From contig NZ_CP059556.1 of NCBI RefSeq assembly GCF_024734405.1, positions 2,294,001 through 2,358,000 of the forward strand: a stretch of 64,000 bases of DNA. Reading direction: 5' to 3'. Positions 1 to 8,180 of this stretch are shown here, piece by piece. The position numbers and the translations under genes are program-made. The notes under the pieces are model-generated. The model made no database searches. It was not told where the DNA came from and saw only the letters and a program-made list of their open reading frames with translations. How positions within the stretch are numbered: the stretch's first letter is position 1; each line of letters opens with the position of its first letter. The stretch comes from Saccharopolyspora gregorii (GTDB lineage: Bacteria; Actinomycetota; Actinomycetes; Mycobacteriales; Pseudonocardiaceae).

Positions 1-609
1 GGTGTTGCGCGGAGCGTTGCTGCTGGATCGGTTGCCGGTCCGCGGCGGGATGGTGCCGAGCATCTTGTACGCGGTCATCTGCGGGCCGAGGATGCTCACG
101 ATCGGCTCGATGATGGCCATGTCGATGACCTGGCCGTGCCCGGTCTCGTCCCTGGCCCGCAGCGCCACCATGATCGCGTAGGCCATGGCGAGCCCCGCGA
201 TGCCGTCGGCCATCGCCAGCGGCGGCAGCACCGGTGGCCCGTCCGGTTCACCGGTGGACGCGGCGAACCCGCTCATCGCCTCGGCGAGCGTGCCGAAGCC
301 GGGCTGCCGCGACATCGGGCCGTGCTGGCCGAACCCGGTCATCCGGGCGACCACCAGCCGCGGGTTGATCGCTCGGAGGTCGTCGGGGGAGAGCCCCCAC
401 CGTTCGAGGGTTCCGGGCCGGAAGTTCTCGACGAGCACGTCGGCGTCGGCGCAGAGCTCGCGGATGATCCGCTGGCCCTCGGGGGTGGAGAGGTTCACGG
501 CGGCGGTCCGCTTGCCGCGCGCCAGGGTCTTCCACCAGAGGCCGACGCCGTCGGCGGAAGCTCCGTGGCCGCGCGCCGGGTCACCGCGGGTCGGGTGCTC
601 GATCTTGTC
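1..609 (-). pseudogene. CaiB/BaiF-type CoA transferase, 5' end missing, 3' end outside the window
   Basis: The minus-strand frame reads as a class III CoA transferase, an enzyme family that moves CoA between carboxylic acids. Visible family blocks are KIEHPTRGDPARG, LWWKTLARGKRTAAVNLS, RPGTLERWGL and GTIPPRTGNRSSSNAPRN. The reading starts abruptly at KIEH, where the family normally has a further 30-40 N-terminal residues (LSRVLAGP...GADVIK). No start codon or ribosome site lies in front of it; the next bases belong to a GntR-type fragment on the other strand. The C-terminal half lies beyond base 1. I call it a remnant, although a distant start cannot be excluded. Confidence 0.8.
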
Positions 610-1022
610 GGGAGTTCTACGACGTGCGGGCCGTCGTCGAAGGCCTCGGCGCCAAGCTCGCCGCCGAGCGGATCACCGCCGACCAGCTCGACGAGCTCCG
701 CCGGATCCACCGCTCGATGGTCGAGGACGCCGAGCGGGGCGGCCACGAGCTGCTGGGCGAGCAGAGCCGCCGGTTCCACCTGCTGATCACCGACATCGGC
801 GGCCCGGCGTTCCTCGGCAGGCAGGCCCGCGCCATCCGCAACAGCTACCCGGTGCCGGCGAACGCCTCGCTGTGGCTGGAACCGGAACGCGCGCGCGGCC
901 ACCTCGACGCGCACCGGCGGATCATCGACGCGCTGGCGGCCCAGGACGGCGCGACCGCCGAGCGGATCATGATCGAACACGTCCGGTTCAGCGGCGGCTA
1001 CCGGGCGGACCGCCAGGGCTGA
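610..1022 (+). pseudogene. GntR-family regulator remnant, FCD ligand-binding domain only
   Basis: From EFYDVRAVVEGLGAKLAAER to the stop, this frame matches the FCD effector domain of FadR/GntR regulators, including the His-containing stretches RRFHLLITDIGG and HLDAHRRIIDAL and the final EHVRFSG. The N-terminal winged-helix DNA-binding domain (about 70-80 residues) is missing; the sequence upstream is the antisense of a CoA transferase. An internal ATG at 624 would give a protein without DNA-binding ability. The divergent arrangement with the CoA transferase suggests it once regulated that gene. Inference: a deletion removed the shared promoter and both 5' ends. Confidence 0.78.
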
Positions 1023-1162
1023 CCCGGCGCCCGGAGCGGTGAACGTTCGGCCGGGGCCGGGTGGCCGATCGGCCGAGGCCCGCGGCCGGTCCGCTCCGGC
1101 AGGCTGAGCCGCCGAGGGGCCGGGAACCGCGCGGCCCGCCGTCCGCTGGAGGAGTCCCCGTC

Positions 1163-1564
1163 GTGCTGCGCAAGAGCTTCCGCACCGCCCTCGTCGTGCT
1201 CCTGGCCGGAGCGCTGCTGGTGGTGCTGGCGGTGGTCCTCATCGGACCGTCGTCGATCTCCTTGCAGGAGGAGGTCCTGCACGAGGAGCGGTCCCAGGAC
1301 TCCGGGATGACCTACGTGTACGGCGGCGAGCACTACTCCAGCGACCTGCGGCTGTTGCGGGTCGTGCGCCCGACCGGGGTGGCGCACGAACTGCGCCTCG
1401 GGCCGCACGTCACGGACTACTACTACCCGGTGCTGCTCGAACTCGGCGCGGGCCGGGAACCGCGGGTCCGCGACGTCGGCTGGCTACCGGACCGGGTGGT
1501 GGTGCGCTTCGAATCGGGCGAGTCCCTGGAGGTGCCCGCCGACAACTTCCGCAGCGTGCGCTAG
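1163..1564 (+). CDS. Small single-pass membrane protein, function unknown
   Basis: The product is about 133 residues. I chose GTG 1163 because GGAGGAG lies 8 bases upstream; an in-frame extension further upstream is Pro/Arg-rich and has no ribosome site. A short basic N-terminus (LRKSFR) is followed by one strong hydrophobic segment (about residues 7-27), which predicts a type II membrane anchor or uncleaved signal. The remaining soluble domain would lie outside the cell. I do not recognise a family. The stop codon overlaps that of the convergent hydrolase gene, so the two genes end within 4 bases of each other. Confidence 0.7.
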   Translation: MLRKSFRTALVVLLAGALLVVLAVVLIGPSSISLQEEVLHEERSQDSGMTYVYGGEHYSSDLRLLRVVRPTGVAHELRLGPHVTDYYYPVLLELGAGREPRVRDVGWLPDRVVVRFESGESLEVPADNFRSVR

Positions 1565-2346
1565 GAACCCGCCGCGGCGAGGAAGTCGCGGACCGACCGG
1601 GACGCCTCCGCGCGGAACTCGTCGAAGTAGGCGTGCCGGGCGCCGGGCAGCACGTGCAGCGCGGCGTGCGGGATGCGCTGCGCCAGCAGTTCCGCGTTGA
1701 CGACCGGGGCCAGCAGGTCCTCGTCGCCGTGCAGGACGAGGGTGGGCGCCTGGATCTCGGGGAGCCGGTCCCACGCGTCGTGCCGCGCGCTCATCCGCAG
1801 GTGCCGTCGCGCGGCGGCGGCCGTCATGGTCGGGTCGCCGAGCACGGTGCTGTCCTCCGGGGAACCCGTCCACGCGCCGGTGTACATCAGCTCGAACAGC
1901 GCGCGCCGCCGCTGCGCCGGGTCCGGGTTCAGCAGCGAGCGCCGCACCTGCTGGTCGCGCTCGACCGCGTGCTCGCCGCCGGGCGTGGTGCAGCCGAGCA
2001 CCAGCCGGTCCACCAGCTCGGGCCGGTCGATGGCGAGCCACTGCGCGATCCGGCCGCCCATCGACGTGCCGTACACGTGCGCGCGGGCGACCCCGGCGGC
2101 GCGCAGCACCTCGGCGGCGTCGGCGGCGAACGAGCGGGTCGTCCAGTCCGCATCGGGTGCGGCGGTATCCCCGGTTCCCCGGTAGTCGACGGTGATCGTC
2201 CGGTAGGTGTCCTCGAAGTCGGTGCGCACCTCGTTCCACCACCGCTGCGAGTTCGCCTGGCCCTGCAGCAGGAGCAGCGCCGGTCCGCCGGGGTTCCCGG
2301 CGAGCCGGTAGTGCAGGCGGGCGTCGGCGAAGTCGAGTTCGGGCAT
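1561..2346 (-). CDS. Alpha/beta-fold hydrolase
   Basis: The 261-residue protein has the serine-hydrolase layout. The nucleophile elbow is G-T-S-M-G-G (Ser95), the acid lies in LVLHGDED (about Asp208) and the base in PGARHAY (His238). A hydrophobic strand followed by QGQAN near residue 28 takes the place of the usual HG oxyanion motif. Length and motifs fit the broad family of 3-oxoadipate enol-lactonase-like and ester hydrolases, but the substrate cannot be named. No operon partner is visible: the gene upstream on this strand (cold-shock protein) ends about 275 bases away, and that gap holds nothing I can identify. Confidence 0.85.
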   Translation of the reverse strand: MPELDFADARLHYRLAGNPGGPALLLLQGQANSQRWWNEVRTDFEDTYRTITVDYRGTGDTAAPDADWTTRSFAADAAEVLRAAGVARAHVYGTSMGGRIAQWLAIDRPELVDRLVLGCTTPGGEHAVERDQQVRRSLLNPDPAQRRRALFELMYTGAWTGSPEDSTVLGDPTMTAAAARRHLRMSARHDAWDRLPEIQAPTLVLHGDEDLLAPVVNAELLAQRIPHAALHVLPGARHAYFDEFRAEASRSVRDFLAAAGS

Positions 2347-2620
2347 GCCCGCAGTATCGTCCTCGGTTCGGCCGAAGCCGACGGTGGCCTCGCGTGCACG
2401 ACGTCCGGGGCGCCGCGCACCGCGAGCCGCCGGGACCCCTGGCGCGGCGGCGGAGTGCGGAAGTGCCCGATTGCGCGCGACTTCCCGGGTTCTTCGCGCC
2501 GCTGCAGCAGGCGTCTTCCGGGCCGGGTTCGGTGATCGGGCCGCTACCCGCGCACGTGCTCGTCGAGGCCGGGCAGCGCCGTTGCTCCTGCCCAGCCCGG
2601 GGACGCGGGCGGCGGTGAGG

Positions 2621-3025
2621 TCAGGCTTCGATCCAGTTGTGCCTGCGCGCGATGTCGGTCACCTTGCGGCGCACCTGGACGATCTGCGCGGCGGTGAGGG
2701 TGGGGGCGGCTTCCAGCAGCGCCTCGGTGAGTTCGGTGCGGAACTCGGGCACGGACAGCACGTCGCACAGCCCGTCGTCCTCCTGCTCGCGGCGCGGCGC
2801 GCGGGATTCCGCGTCGGCCGCCGGTTCGAGCAGCCGCACCTGCGAGGCCTTCAGGCCGCGATCGCCCGCTTCGATGGCGAACTCGACGCGGGCGCCCGGC
2901 CGGAACTGCTGCTTGGAGTCCTGGATGTCGTTCGCGTGCACGAAGACGTCCTCGCCGCCGTCGTCGGGCGCGAGGAAGCCGTAGCCGCGATCGTCGTCGA
3001 ACCGGACGACCTTGCCGTTCACCAT
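2621..3025 (-). CDS. Cold-shock-domain protein with C-terminal extension (CspB type)
   Basis: Residues 1-66 form a cold-shock domain with the nucleic-acid-binding motifs RGYGFL (RNP-1) and DVFVHA (RNP-2). This is followed by an acidic linker and a helical tail (LTAAQIVQVRRKVTDIARRH). At 134 residues it matches the long CspB-like proteins of actinobacteria rather than the 67-residue CspA type. Such proteins bind single-stranded nucleic acid and act as RNA chaperones. I start at ATG 3025, which opens the domain directly with VNGKVVRF; a start 17 codons upstream would add an Ala/Pro-rich leader unknown in the family. Confidence 0.9.
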   Translation of the reverse strand: MVNGKVVRFDDDRGYGFLAPDDGGEDVFVHANDIQDSKQQFRPGARVEFAIEAGDRGLKASQVRLLEPAADAESRAPRREQEDDGLCDVLSVPEFRTELTEALLEAAPTLTAAQIVQVRRKVTDIARRHNWIEA

Positions 3026-3204
3026 CGAGTGGACCCCCGGGAGTCGAGTGCTGAGCGGAGCTGGTGCGGCTCGCATAGTAGTGACGGCGACGCGAGCGGC
3101 CGGAACCGGCTCCGCCGATCGGCCGCCGCGGATGGTTCTCGCGGCAGACGCGGGACCACATCAGTCCACAGTAGACTTGCTGGGACGGGCCCTGCTCGAT
3201 GGAG

Positions 3205-3238
3205 ATCAGCATTGCTGATTCGATATCAGGGCTCGCGA
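3205..3238. promoter_or_regulatory. Candidate MarR autoregulatory sites
   Basis: Bases 3205-3219 form a perfect 7-bp inverted repeat with a 1-base spacer (ATCAGCA-T-TGCTGAT). Bases 3226-3238 (TCAGGGCTCGCGA) match 10 of 13 positions of the operator TCAGGGTTCCTGA found before the dehydrogenase and hydratase genes. Both sites lie 40-75 bases upstream of the MarR start codon, where a self-repressor would bind. The assignment is inference from symmetry and shared sequence. Confidence 0.5.
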
Positions 3239-3280
3239 TCGCGCGGGCGGCGCGGACGGAACTGCCGCGGAGGTGACATC

Positions 3281-3784
3281 ATGACGCGGGTGAGCAGCCG
3301 AGCAGAGCGATCCGGTGCGGCCGACGGGGCCGACGCCGCGATCCCGCGTCCACCGTTGACGTTGTACCTGGTCAAGCGCCTCGAACTGGTGATCCGGGCG
3401 CTGCTGGACGACGTGCTGCGCCCGCTCGGGCTCACCACGCTGCAGTACACCGCGCTGACCGTGCTGCAGAACCGGGGCGCGCTGTCCTCGGCGCAGCTGG
3501 CGCGCCGCTCGTTCCTGCGGCCGCAGACGATGCACGAAATGGTGCTGACGCTGGAGAAGCGCGGCCTGATCACGCGCGGTCCGGACGTGCACAACAAGCG
3601 GGTGCTGCTGGCCTCGCTCACCGAAGCCGGCTCGGAGCTGCTGGCCGAGTGCGCGCCGGCCGTGCTGAAGCTGGAGGACGAGCTGCTCGCCGATCTCAGT
3701 CCCGGGCAGCGCGAAACGTTCCGCGAGGGCTTGGAGCACGGGATCACCGCGCTCGCGGCGGTGTCCGAGGTGCGCCGCGCCTAG
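3281..3784 (+). CDS. MarR-family regulator of hydroxycinnamate genes (FerR/CouR-like)
   Basis: The 167-residue protein carries a MarR winged-helix domain at about residues 40-125: LQYTALTVLQNRGALSSAQLARRS, then the recognition helix SFLRPQTMHEMVLTLEKRG and the wing containing KRVLLASLTEAG. The start ATG 3281 follows GGAGG at 3269-3273. It is encoded next to, and in the same direction as, the aldehyde dehydrogenase, and the module as a whole degrades hydroxycinnamates. Known relatives (FerR, CouR, HcaR types) repress such genes until a hydroxycinnamoyl-CoA thioester binds. The identical palindromes before the dehydrogenase and hydratase genes are its likely targets. Confidence 0.83.
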   Translation: MTRVSSRAERSGAADGADAAIPRPPLTLYLVKRLELVIRALLDDVLRPLGLTTLQYTALTVLQNRGALSSAQLARRSFLRPQTMHEMVLTLEKRGLITRGPDVHNKRVLLASLTEAGSELLAECAPAVLKLEDELLADLSPGQRETFREGLEHGITALAAVSEVRRA

Positions 3785-3853
3785 GTGTGCCGCGGTCGGG
3801 TGCCGGAGGTTGCGCCGAGCGCTCCTCGTTCCGCGGGCCGACTAGTACGATTA

Positions 3854-3866
3854 TCAGGAACCCTGA
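3854..3866. promoter_or_regulatory. Operator TCAGGAACCCTGA before the aldehyde dehydrogenase
   Basis: This 13-mer has TCAGG/CCTGA arms around AAC. It is the exact reverse complement of the 13-mer at 7863-7875 before the hydratase gene. It lies 25 bases upstream of the dehydrogenase start codon, a position suited to repression. Sharing one exact site between two separate transcripts points to a single regulator, most likely the MarR protein encoded at 3281. Confidence 0.65.
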
Positions 3867-3891
3867 GCAACGAAGCGGACGGGAGCGGACC

Positions 3892-5352
3892 ATGGCACTG
3901 CTGGACGACGCGGACTGGACCGGCCGGATCTTCACCGGTAGCTGGACCACCGGAACCGGAGGAGAACCGCGGCAGGCCGTCGAACCCGCGACCGGCGACG
4001 TCCTCGGCGAAGTCGGCCGGGCCGCGCCCGAGGACGCCGCCGAAGCGGCGAGCCGCGCCGCCCGAGCGCAACGCGACTGGGCCGCCACCTCCCCGTTCGA
4101 ACGCGCCGCGGTGCTCTCCCGCGCCGCCGCGCTGTTCGAGCGGCACGCCGCCGAGATCGGCGACTGGATCGTGCGCGAATCCGGCTCCACCCGGTTCAAA
4201 TCCGGCATCGAGACCGCCGCCGCCACCGCCGAGTGCACCGAGGCCGCCGCCCTCGCCACCGCGCCGCACGGCGAACTGCTGCACTCGCCGATGCCGCGGG
4301 TCAGCGTGCAGCGCCGGGTGCCCGCGGGGGTCGTCGCCGTCATCTCCCCGTTCAACTTCCCGCTGATCCTGTCCATCCGCTCCGTCGCGCCCGCGCTGGC
4401 GCTCGGCAACGCCGTGCTGCTCAAGCCGGACCCGCGCACCGCGATCTGCGGCGGCGTGGTGATCGCGCGGATCTTCGAGGAGGCCGGGCTGCCGCCGGGC
4501 GTGCTGCAGCTGCTGCCGGGCGACGCGGACGTCGGCGGCGCCCTGATCGACGCGCCCGAAGTGCGGATCGTGTCGTTCACCGGGTCCACCCCGGCCGGCC
4601 GGGCGATCGGGGCGCGCGCCGCGCGGACCTTCACCCGCACCCACCTGGAGCTCGGCGGGAACAGCGCGCTCGTCGTGCTCGGCGACGTCGACGTGCCCGC
4701 GGCGGCCTCCTGCGGCGCGTTCGGGAACTTCATCCACTCCGGACAGGTGTGCATGGCCATCGGCAGGCACCTGGTGCACGAATCCGTCTACCAGGAGTAC
4801 GTCGAGGTGCTCGCGGCGAAGGCCGACGCGCTGCGGGTCGGCGACGGGTACCGGGAGGACGTGCAGCTCGGGCCGATCGTCGATCGCGGGCAGCTGGACC
4901 ACGCCCAGGACCTGGTGCGGCGCAGCGCCGGATCCGGGGCCCGGCTGGTCGCGGGCGGCACGCACGAGGGGCTGTTCCACCGGCCCACGGTCCTCGCCGA
5001 CTGCACCGGCGACACCCCCGCCTACGCGGAGGAGGTGTTCGGGCCGGTCGCCTGCGTCCGCCCGTTCTCCGACGTGGACGAGGCGGTGGCGCTCGCCGCG
5101 GACAGCGAGTTCGGGCTCAGCCTCGGCGTGCTCGGCGCCGATCTGGGGGAGGCGATGGCCATCGCGGGCCGCATCCCGTCCGGCCAGGTGCACATCAACG
5201 ACCAGACGTTCAACGACGACGCGGGCGCGCCCTTCGGCGGGGTCGGGGCGTCCGGCTCCTCGCGCGTCGGCGGCGCCCGCGCCAACGCCGAGGCGTTCAC
5301 CGAGACCCAGTGGCTCACCCTCCGCCGCCAGGCCCCGACCTACCCGTTCTGA
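3892..5352 (+). CDS. vdh: Aldehyde dehydrogenase, vanillin/benzaldehyde dehydrogenase type
   Basis: The 486-residue NAD(P)-dependent enzyme shows the family hallmarks: ISPFNFPL and the Lys of LLKPDPRT for cofactor binding, the FTGSTPAGR loop, the general base Glu253 in LELGGNS and the nucleophile Cys287 in SGQVCMA. The C-terminal INDQTFNDDAGAPFGGVGAS is typical of benzaldehyde/vanillin dehydrogenases. In this locus it would oxidise the aromatic aldehyde released by the hydratase/lyase, for example vanillin to vanillate. The start is ATG 3892, with GGGAGCGG just upstream; longer in-frame starts run into the MarR gene. The shared operator precedes it. Confidence 0.87.
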   Translation: MALLDDADWTGRIFTGSWTTGTGGEPRQAVEPATGDVLGEVGRAAPEDAAEAASRAARAQRDWAATSPFERAAVLSRAAALFERHAAEIGDWIVRESGSTRFKSGIETAAATAECTEAAALATAPHGELLHSPMPRVSVQRRVPAGVVAVISPFNFPLILSIRSVAPALALGNAVLLKPDPRTAICGGVVIARIFEEAGLPPGVLQLLPGDADVGGALIDAPEVRIVSFTGSTPAGRAIGARAARTFTRTHLELGGNSALVVLGDVDVPAAASCGAFGNFIHSGQVCMAIGRHLVHESVYQEYVEVLAAKADALRVGDGYREDVQLGPIVDRGQLDHAQDLVRRSAGSGARLVAGGTHEGLFHRPTVLADCTGDTPAYAEEVFGPVACVRPFSDVDEAVALAADSEFGLSLGVLGADLGEAMAIAGRIPSGQVHINDQTFNDDAGAPFGGVGASGSSRVGGARANAEAFTETQWLTLRRQAPTYPF

Positions 5353-5421
5353 CCCCGGCCCACCCGTTCCGATCGCGATCCGGCGTTCCGCCGGGGTGTG
5401 CGGCCCGCCCGCCCGCGCGGT

Positions 5422-6909
5422 TCAGCCGCCGTGGCGGGCGCGGACCTCCGCCTTGCGGACCTTGCCGGACCCGGTGGTGGGGAGTTCGGCGGCGAAGCGC
5501 ACCGACCGCGGCACCTTGTACCCGGCGAGCCGCCCGCGCAGGTGCGCCAGCAGTTCCGCCGGATCGACCGAGGCGCCCTCCTCGGGCACGACCACGGCGC
5601 GGCCCACTTCGCCCCACCGCTCGTCCGGGACGCCGATCACCGCGCAGGCGGCGACGCCCGGGAAGGCGTGGATCTCGTTCTCCACCTCGGCCGGGTGCAC
5701 GTTCTCCCCGCCGGAGATGTACACGTCCTTGAGCCGGTCCACGATCCGCACGCAGCCGTCCTCGTCCACGGTCGCCACGTCGCCGGAGTGGAACCAGCCG
5801 TCGCGCAGCACTTCGCCCGTCTCCGCGGGCAGTCCCCAGTACCCGGGCATCACGTTCGGCCCGCTCACCACGACCTCGCCGCGCTCGCCGGGCCCGACCT
5901 CGGTCCCGTCGCCGTCCACCACGCGCACGTCGGTGAAGAACGACGGCACCCCGGCCGAGCCGATCTTGGTGGTCAGGTGCTCGCGGTCCAGCAGCAGCGC
6001 GCCGGGCGCGGTCTCGGTCATGCCGTAGCCCTGCACGAAGCTCAGCCCCCGCGCCAGGTACCGCTCGATCGTCCTGGTGGGCACCGGGGATCCGCCGCAC
6101 AGCAGCGTCCGCACCCCGGACAGGTCGGTCGCGTCCCACCGCTCGTGGGCGGCGAGCGCGTCGTACATGGCGGGCACGCCGAACATCAACGTCACCCGCT
6201 CGCGCTCGATCGCGGCCAGCGCCGCCGCCGGATCGAAGGACGAGTGCAGCACGACCGTCCCGCCCTTGAGCAGCGTCGGCAGGCACACCATGCCGAGCGC
6301 GGCGGCGTGGAACAGGGGAGCGGCGACCAGCGCGCGCTCGTCGGCGGCCAGGTCGGTCTCCACGAGCACGTTGACGCAGTTCCAGGTGAGGTTCCCGTGC
6401 GTGAGCACCACGCCCTTGGGGCGCCCGGTGGAACCGGAGGTGTACATGATCAGGCACGGGTCGTCCGGGCGCACCGGTTGGTCGACCGCGTCGGTGCCGC
6501 CCGCGTGCTCGACGTTCCCGTCGGCGTCGACGGGAACGCGGCGGGCGCGGGTGCCGAGCGCGGCGGCGGTGGCGGCGTGCTCGGCGGTGTGCACGAGCAG
6601 CACCGCCCCCGCGTCGTCGAGGACGACGTCCAGTTCCGGTGCGGTGAGCCGGAAGTTCAGCGGGACGAACACCGCGCCGATCCGTCCGCAGGCGAACAGG
6701 ACCTCCAGGTACGCCGGGTGGTTCGGCCCCAGGTAGGCGACCCGGTCGCCCTGGCGCACGCCGGCGCGGCGCAGGCCGTCCGCGAGTCGCCGCACCCGCT
6801 CGGCGAGTTCGGCGTACGTGGTGGTCCGGTCGCCGTGGCGCAGGGCGATCCGGTGCGGTGTCATCCTGGCCCGCCGGTCGGGCCAGGACCCGAGCCCCTG
6901 GTTTCGCAA
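5422..6909 (-). CDS. fcs: Feruloyl-CoA synthetase-like acyl-CoA ligase
   Basis: The 495-residue adenylate-forming enzyme has the P-loop TSGSTGRPKG, the YGMTE motif, the hinge RLKDVYISGGEN and the catalytic Lys in TGSGKVRK near the C-terminus. It would activate a hydroxycinnamate with ATP and CoA. I use the TTG start at 6909: AAAGG lies just upstream and the N-terminus RNQGLGSWPDRRARMTP is conserved in the family. The gene lies 66 bases downstream of the hydratase/lyase gene and is probably cotranscribed with it. Substrate range (ferulate, coumarate, caffeate) is inferred from the neighbours. Confidence 0.86.
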   Translation of the reverse strand: MRNQGLGSWPDRRARMTPHRIALRHGDRTTTYAELAERVRRLADGLRRAGVRQGDRVAYLGPNHPAYLEVLFACGRIGAVFVPLNFRLTAPELDVVLDDAGAVLLVHTAEHAATAAALGTRARRVPVDADGNVEHAGGTDAVDQPVRPDDPCLIMYTSGSTGRPKGVVLTHGNLTWNCVNVLVETDLAADERALVAAPLFHAAALGMVCLPTLLKGGTVVLHSSFDPAAALAAIERERVTLMFGVPAMYDALAAHERWDATDLSGVRTLLCGGSPVPTRTIERYLARGLSFVQGYGMTETAPGALLLDREHLTTKIGSAGVPSFFTDVRVVDGDGTEVGPGERGEVVVSGPNVMPGYWGLPAETGEVLRDGWFHSGDVATVDEDGCVRIVDRLKDVYISGGENVHPAEVENEIHAFPGVAACAVIGVPDERWGEVGRAVVVPEEGASVDPAELLAHLRGRLAGYKVPRSVRFAAELPTTGSGKVRKAEVRARHGG

Positions 6910-6975
6910 CGGTGCACCTTTCGCCGAGCGCCCACCGGACGCGGGAGGAGGATCTCGCGCCGCGGTGGGCGAGTG

Positions 6976-7845
6976 CTACCTGTTCGAGTCGAAGGCGCCC
7001 AGGCCCGGCCGGTACGCCTTCTCGTCCAGGAACTGGCTGAGCCCCTGCGCGCGCGCCCCGGCCTGGTCGGCGAACTGGGACTGGTCGAGCTTGGCGTAGA
7101 GGTAGTCCTCGGCCTGGTCCCACGGCATGTCCGCGGCGACCTTGTAGCCGACCTTCGCGGCGTGCAGCACCACCTGGTTCATCGAGGCGAGCTTGAGCGC
7201 GAGCTCCCGCGTCCGCTCCCGCAGGCGTTCCGCGGGCACCGCCTCGTTGACGAGCCGCATCCGCGCCGCCTCGGTGCCGTCGAAGGGTTCGCCGGTGAGG
7301 ATGTGGTACAGCGCGTCGCGCTGGCTGACGGTGGCCGCGAGCGCCCTGCTGACGACGCCGCCGGGCGGAATTCCCCAGTTCACCTCGGAAAGCCCGAACT
7401 TCGCCCGTTCGTCGGCGATGGCGAGGTCGCAGGCGACGAGCGGCGTGAAGGCGCCGCCGAAGCACCAGCCGTTGACCATCGCGATGGTCGGCTTGATCCA
7501 GTGCGCGAGCCGCTTCCACTGCCATTCGGCGCTGGCGCGGCGGACCTTGGTCTGCATGGCGGTGCTGCCGGTGGCGTCGACCTCGCGGAAGTACTCCTTG
7601 AGGTCCATGCCGGCGGAGAAGGATTCCCCGGCGCCGGTCAGCACCAGCACGCGGCAGCGCTCGTCGCCTTCGAGGTGGTCGAGCACCCGCACCATCTCGT
7701 CGTTGAGCGCCGGGTTCATCGCGTTGCGCTTGTCCGGCCGGTTGAGCGTCACCCAGGCGATGCCTTCGTCGAACTCCACCAGGACGGTGTCGCCCCAGGG
7801 TTCGGGGGTGCCCGGCCGCTGTTCGTCGTCCACCGCTGCGCTCAT
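6976..7845 (-). CDS. ech: Hydroxycinnamoyl-CoA hydratase/lyase
   Basis: The protein closely follows the crotonase-fold hydroxycinnamoyl-CoA hydratase-lyase of Pseudomonas in length (289 residues) and in the blocks SAGMDLKEYFREVDA, AMVNGWCFGG, GLSEVNWGIPPG and EDYLYAKLDQS. Glu154 aligns with the catalytic Glu143 of the P. fluorescens enzyme; the residue aligned with its Ser123 is Thr here. The reaction hydrates feruloyl-CoA and cleaves it to vanillin and acetyl-CoA. The start is ATG 7845, with GAGGTGG upstream; a GTG four codons earlier lies inside the operator palindrome. Confidence 0.92.
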   Translation of the reverse strand: MSAAVDDEQRPGTPEPWGDTVLVEFDEGIAWVTLNRPDKRNAMNPALNDEMVRVLDHLEGDERCRVLVLTGAGESFSAGMDLKEYFREVDATGSTAMQTKVRRASAEWQWKRLAHWIKPTIAMVNGWCFGGAFTPLVACDLAIADERAKFGLSEVNWGIPPGGVVSRALAATVSQRDALYHILTGEPFDGTEAARMRLVNEAVPAERLRERTRELALKLASMNQVVLHAAKVGYKVAADMPWDQAEDYLYAKLDQSQFADQAGARAQGLSQFLDEKAYRPGLGAFDSNR

Positions 7846-7854
7846 CCGCCACCT

Positions 7855-7883
7855 CACATGAATCAGGGTTCCTGATTCATGTG
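7855..7883. promoter_or_regulatory. 29-bp palindromic operator before ech
   Basis: A perfect 13-bp inverted repeat (CACATGAATCAGG / CCTGATTCATGTG) surrounds GTT. Its core 13 bases equal the reverse complement of the site before the aldehyde dehydrogenase. It lies 10-38 bases upstream of the hydratase start, so bound repressor would block transcription or translation start. It is the most symmetric copy in the window and the likely high-affinity MarR site. Confidence 0.7.
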
Positions 7884-8180
7884 TAGCAGCGCCGCGGAAG
7901 GCCGGTCAAGGTGGTCCTCGTCGTGCGCCGTGTTCAGGATCACGGTCGTCGGCCGGTGCCGCGGGGGAGATCCGGCCGCGCGGTCACTTCGTGCAGAAAT
8001 TGCTTCCTCGAAAGATGTCCGCTTCGAGTCCACAGTGGATGCCAGCTCGACCGCCGCCGCCGAAGCCTTGATCGACTGGCGGGCTGCGGCTGTAATCAGC
8101 CGCGAACTCGGGTCGCCGGCCAGCCGCGAGCAGGTACCGGCGGACCGAGCGCGTGCCCGCGTCCAGTGCGAAGGAAGCAG
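7884..8180. other. Intergenic region between ech and the flavin hydroxylase
   Basis: No gene is visible here; weak frames on both strands lack family sequence. It must hold the promoters of two divergent genes. An inverted repeat (GCGGCT-gtaatc-AGCCGC) at 8086-8103, about 80 bases before the hydroxylase, could be an operator. A GTCCACAGTGGAT element lies at 8028-8040. Confidence 0.5.

Noticed and set aside
1061-1162. N-terminal extension of the small membrane protein
   Set aside because: It is Pro/Arg/Gly-rich without a ribosome site; GTG 1163 has a strong one.
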